From Caballeronia megalochromosomata (lineage in GTDB: Bacteria > Pseudomonadota > Gammaproteobacteria > Burkholderiales > Burkholderiaceae): 64,000 nt of DNA. Both the position numbers and the translations under genes were made by a program. The notes under the pieces were generated by a model that did not search any database, had not been told where the DNA came from, and worked only from the letters and a program-made list of their open reading frames with translations. The DNA lies in the NCBI GenBank assembly GCA_001580565.1, contig LRBF01000232.1, positions 1-64,000 of the forward strand. The letters run 5' to 3'. Positions 63,934-64,000 of the stretch are shown in pieces (the first letter of the stretch is position 1; each line of letters opens with the position of its first letter).

Positions 63934-64000
63934 ATGCAGAAGCGGCATACACGAAAGACGATTCGAAGGCGGAGCACTTGCGCACTCGCCCTGCTGGGCG
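63934..64000 (+). CDS. Start of an exported protein, cut by the window end
   Basis: ATG 63934 has GGAG upstream and opens MQKRHTRKTIRRRSTCALAL, a basic n-region leading into a hydrophobic stretch, as in a signal peptide. Only 22 codons are visible. Confidence 0.5.
   Translation, partial: MQKRHTRKTIRRRSTCALALLG

Noticed and set aside
53-64000. CRISPR arrays, tRNA/rRNA genes, insertion sequences
   Set aside because: No regular spacer-repeat pattern, no recognisable tRNA or rRNA segment and no transposase motifs were seen.

Overview
The window looks like the replication-origin region of a secondary chromosome or megaplasmid from a plant- or soil-associated member of the Burkholderiaceae (Paraburkholderia/Caballeronia type). 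The basis is the high GC and codon use, a RepB-type initiator beside parAB with iterons and parS-like palindromes, an ACC deaminase with its Lrp-type regulator, a VgrG-island of type VI secretion, a Tat-dependent phospholipase C and a large exopolysaccharide locus. No rRNA, tRNA, CRISPR array or insertion sequence was seen. The first 52 bases are not biological: they match an Illumina Nextera (i5) adapter plus transposase mosaic end, so the first gene is cut by a contig edge.

Layout. (1) 53-10658, minus strand: a type VI secretion island read VgrG > large peptidoglycan-targeting effector (GH19 lysozyme-like domain plus M23-like and SH3-like regions) > three small exported proteins and a TPR protein that are candidate immunity or accessory factors > PAAR tip > two inner-membrane proteins, the last TssM/IcmF-like and truncated. 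The candidate immunity genes are AT-rich compared with their surroundings. (2) 10989-12864: an AbiEi/AbiEii-like type IV toxin-antitoxin pair with its own promoter. (3) 12869-14565: acdS and divergent acdR. (4) 14649-18496: a class A penicillin-binding protein and a secreted SGNH hydrolase. (5) 18564-43604: an exopolysaccharide region holding two paralogous exported beta-helix proteins, a MurJ-like flippase, an EpsG-type polymerase candidate, an acyltransferase, an acetyltransferase, a deacetylase, four glycosyltransferases, a TviB/TviC-like pair for UDP-GlcNAcA/UDP-GalNAcA, an AsnB-type amidotransferase, a Wzc-like tyrosine kinase and a WecA-like initiating transferase. No Wza-like outer-membrane exporter is present. 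(6) 43917-49523: small membrane proteins, a degenerate Nudix protein, a phospholipase C operon and an MFS permease. (7) 49561-54181: the rep / iteron origin / parAB / parS partition locus. (8) 55101-64000: a TonB-dependent receptor preceded by two Zur-like boxes, several small exported proteins, a cytochrome c with a catalase-like protein, an AEC transporter and LysR and AraC regulators.

How it works together. The polysaccharide genes suggest a WecA-initiated repeat unit on undecaprenyl phosphate, containing an N-acetylated galacturonic acid that may be amidated, flipped by the MurJ-like protein, polymerised by the EpsG-like protein, length-controlled by the Wzc-like kinase and trimmed or modified by the exported beta-helix proteins. 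The origin region is compact: the initiator and parAB are divergent around an iteron array whose central members repeat every 20-21 bp, and three 18-bp palindromes follow parB. The most novel-looking parts are the effector with its multi-gene candidate immunity set, the hairpin over the parA start and the tightly packed very small membrane-protein genes.
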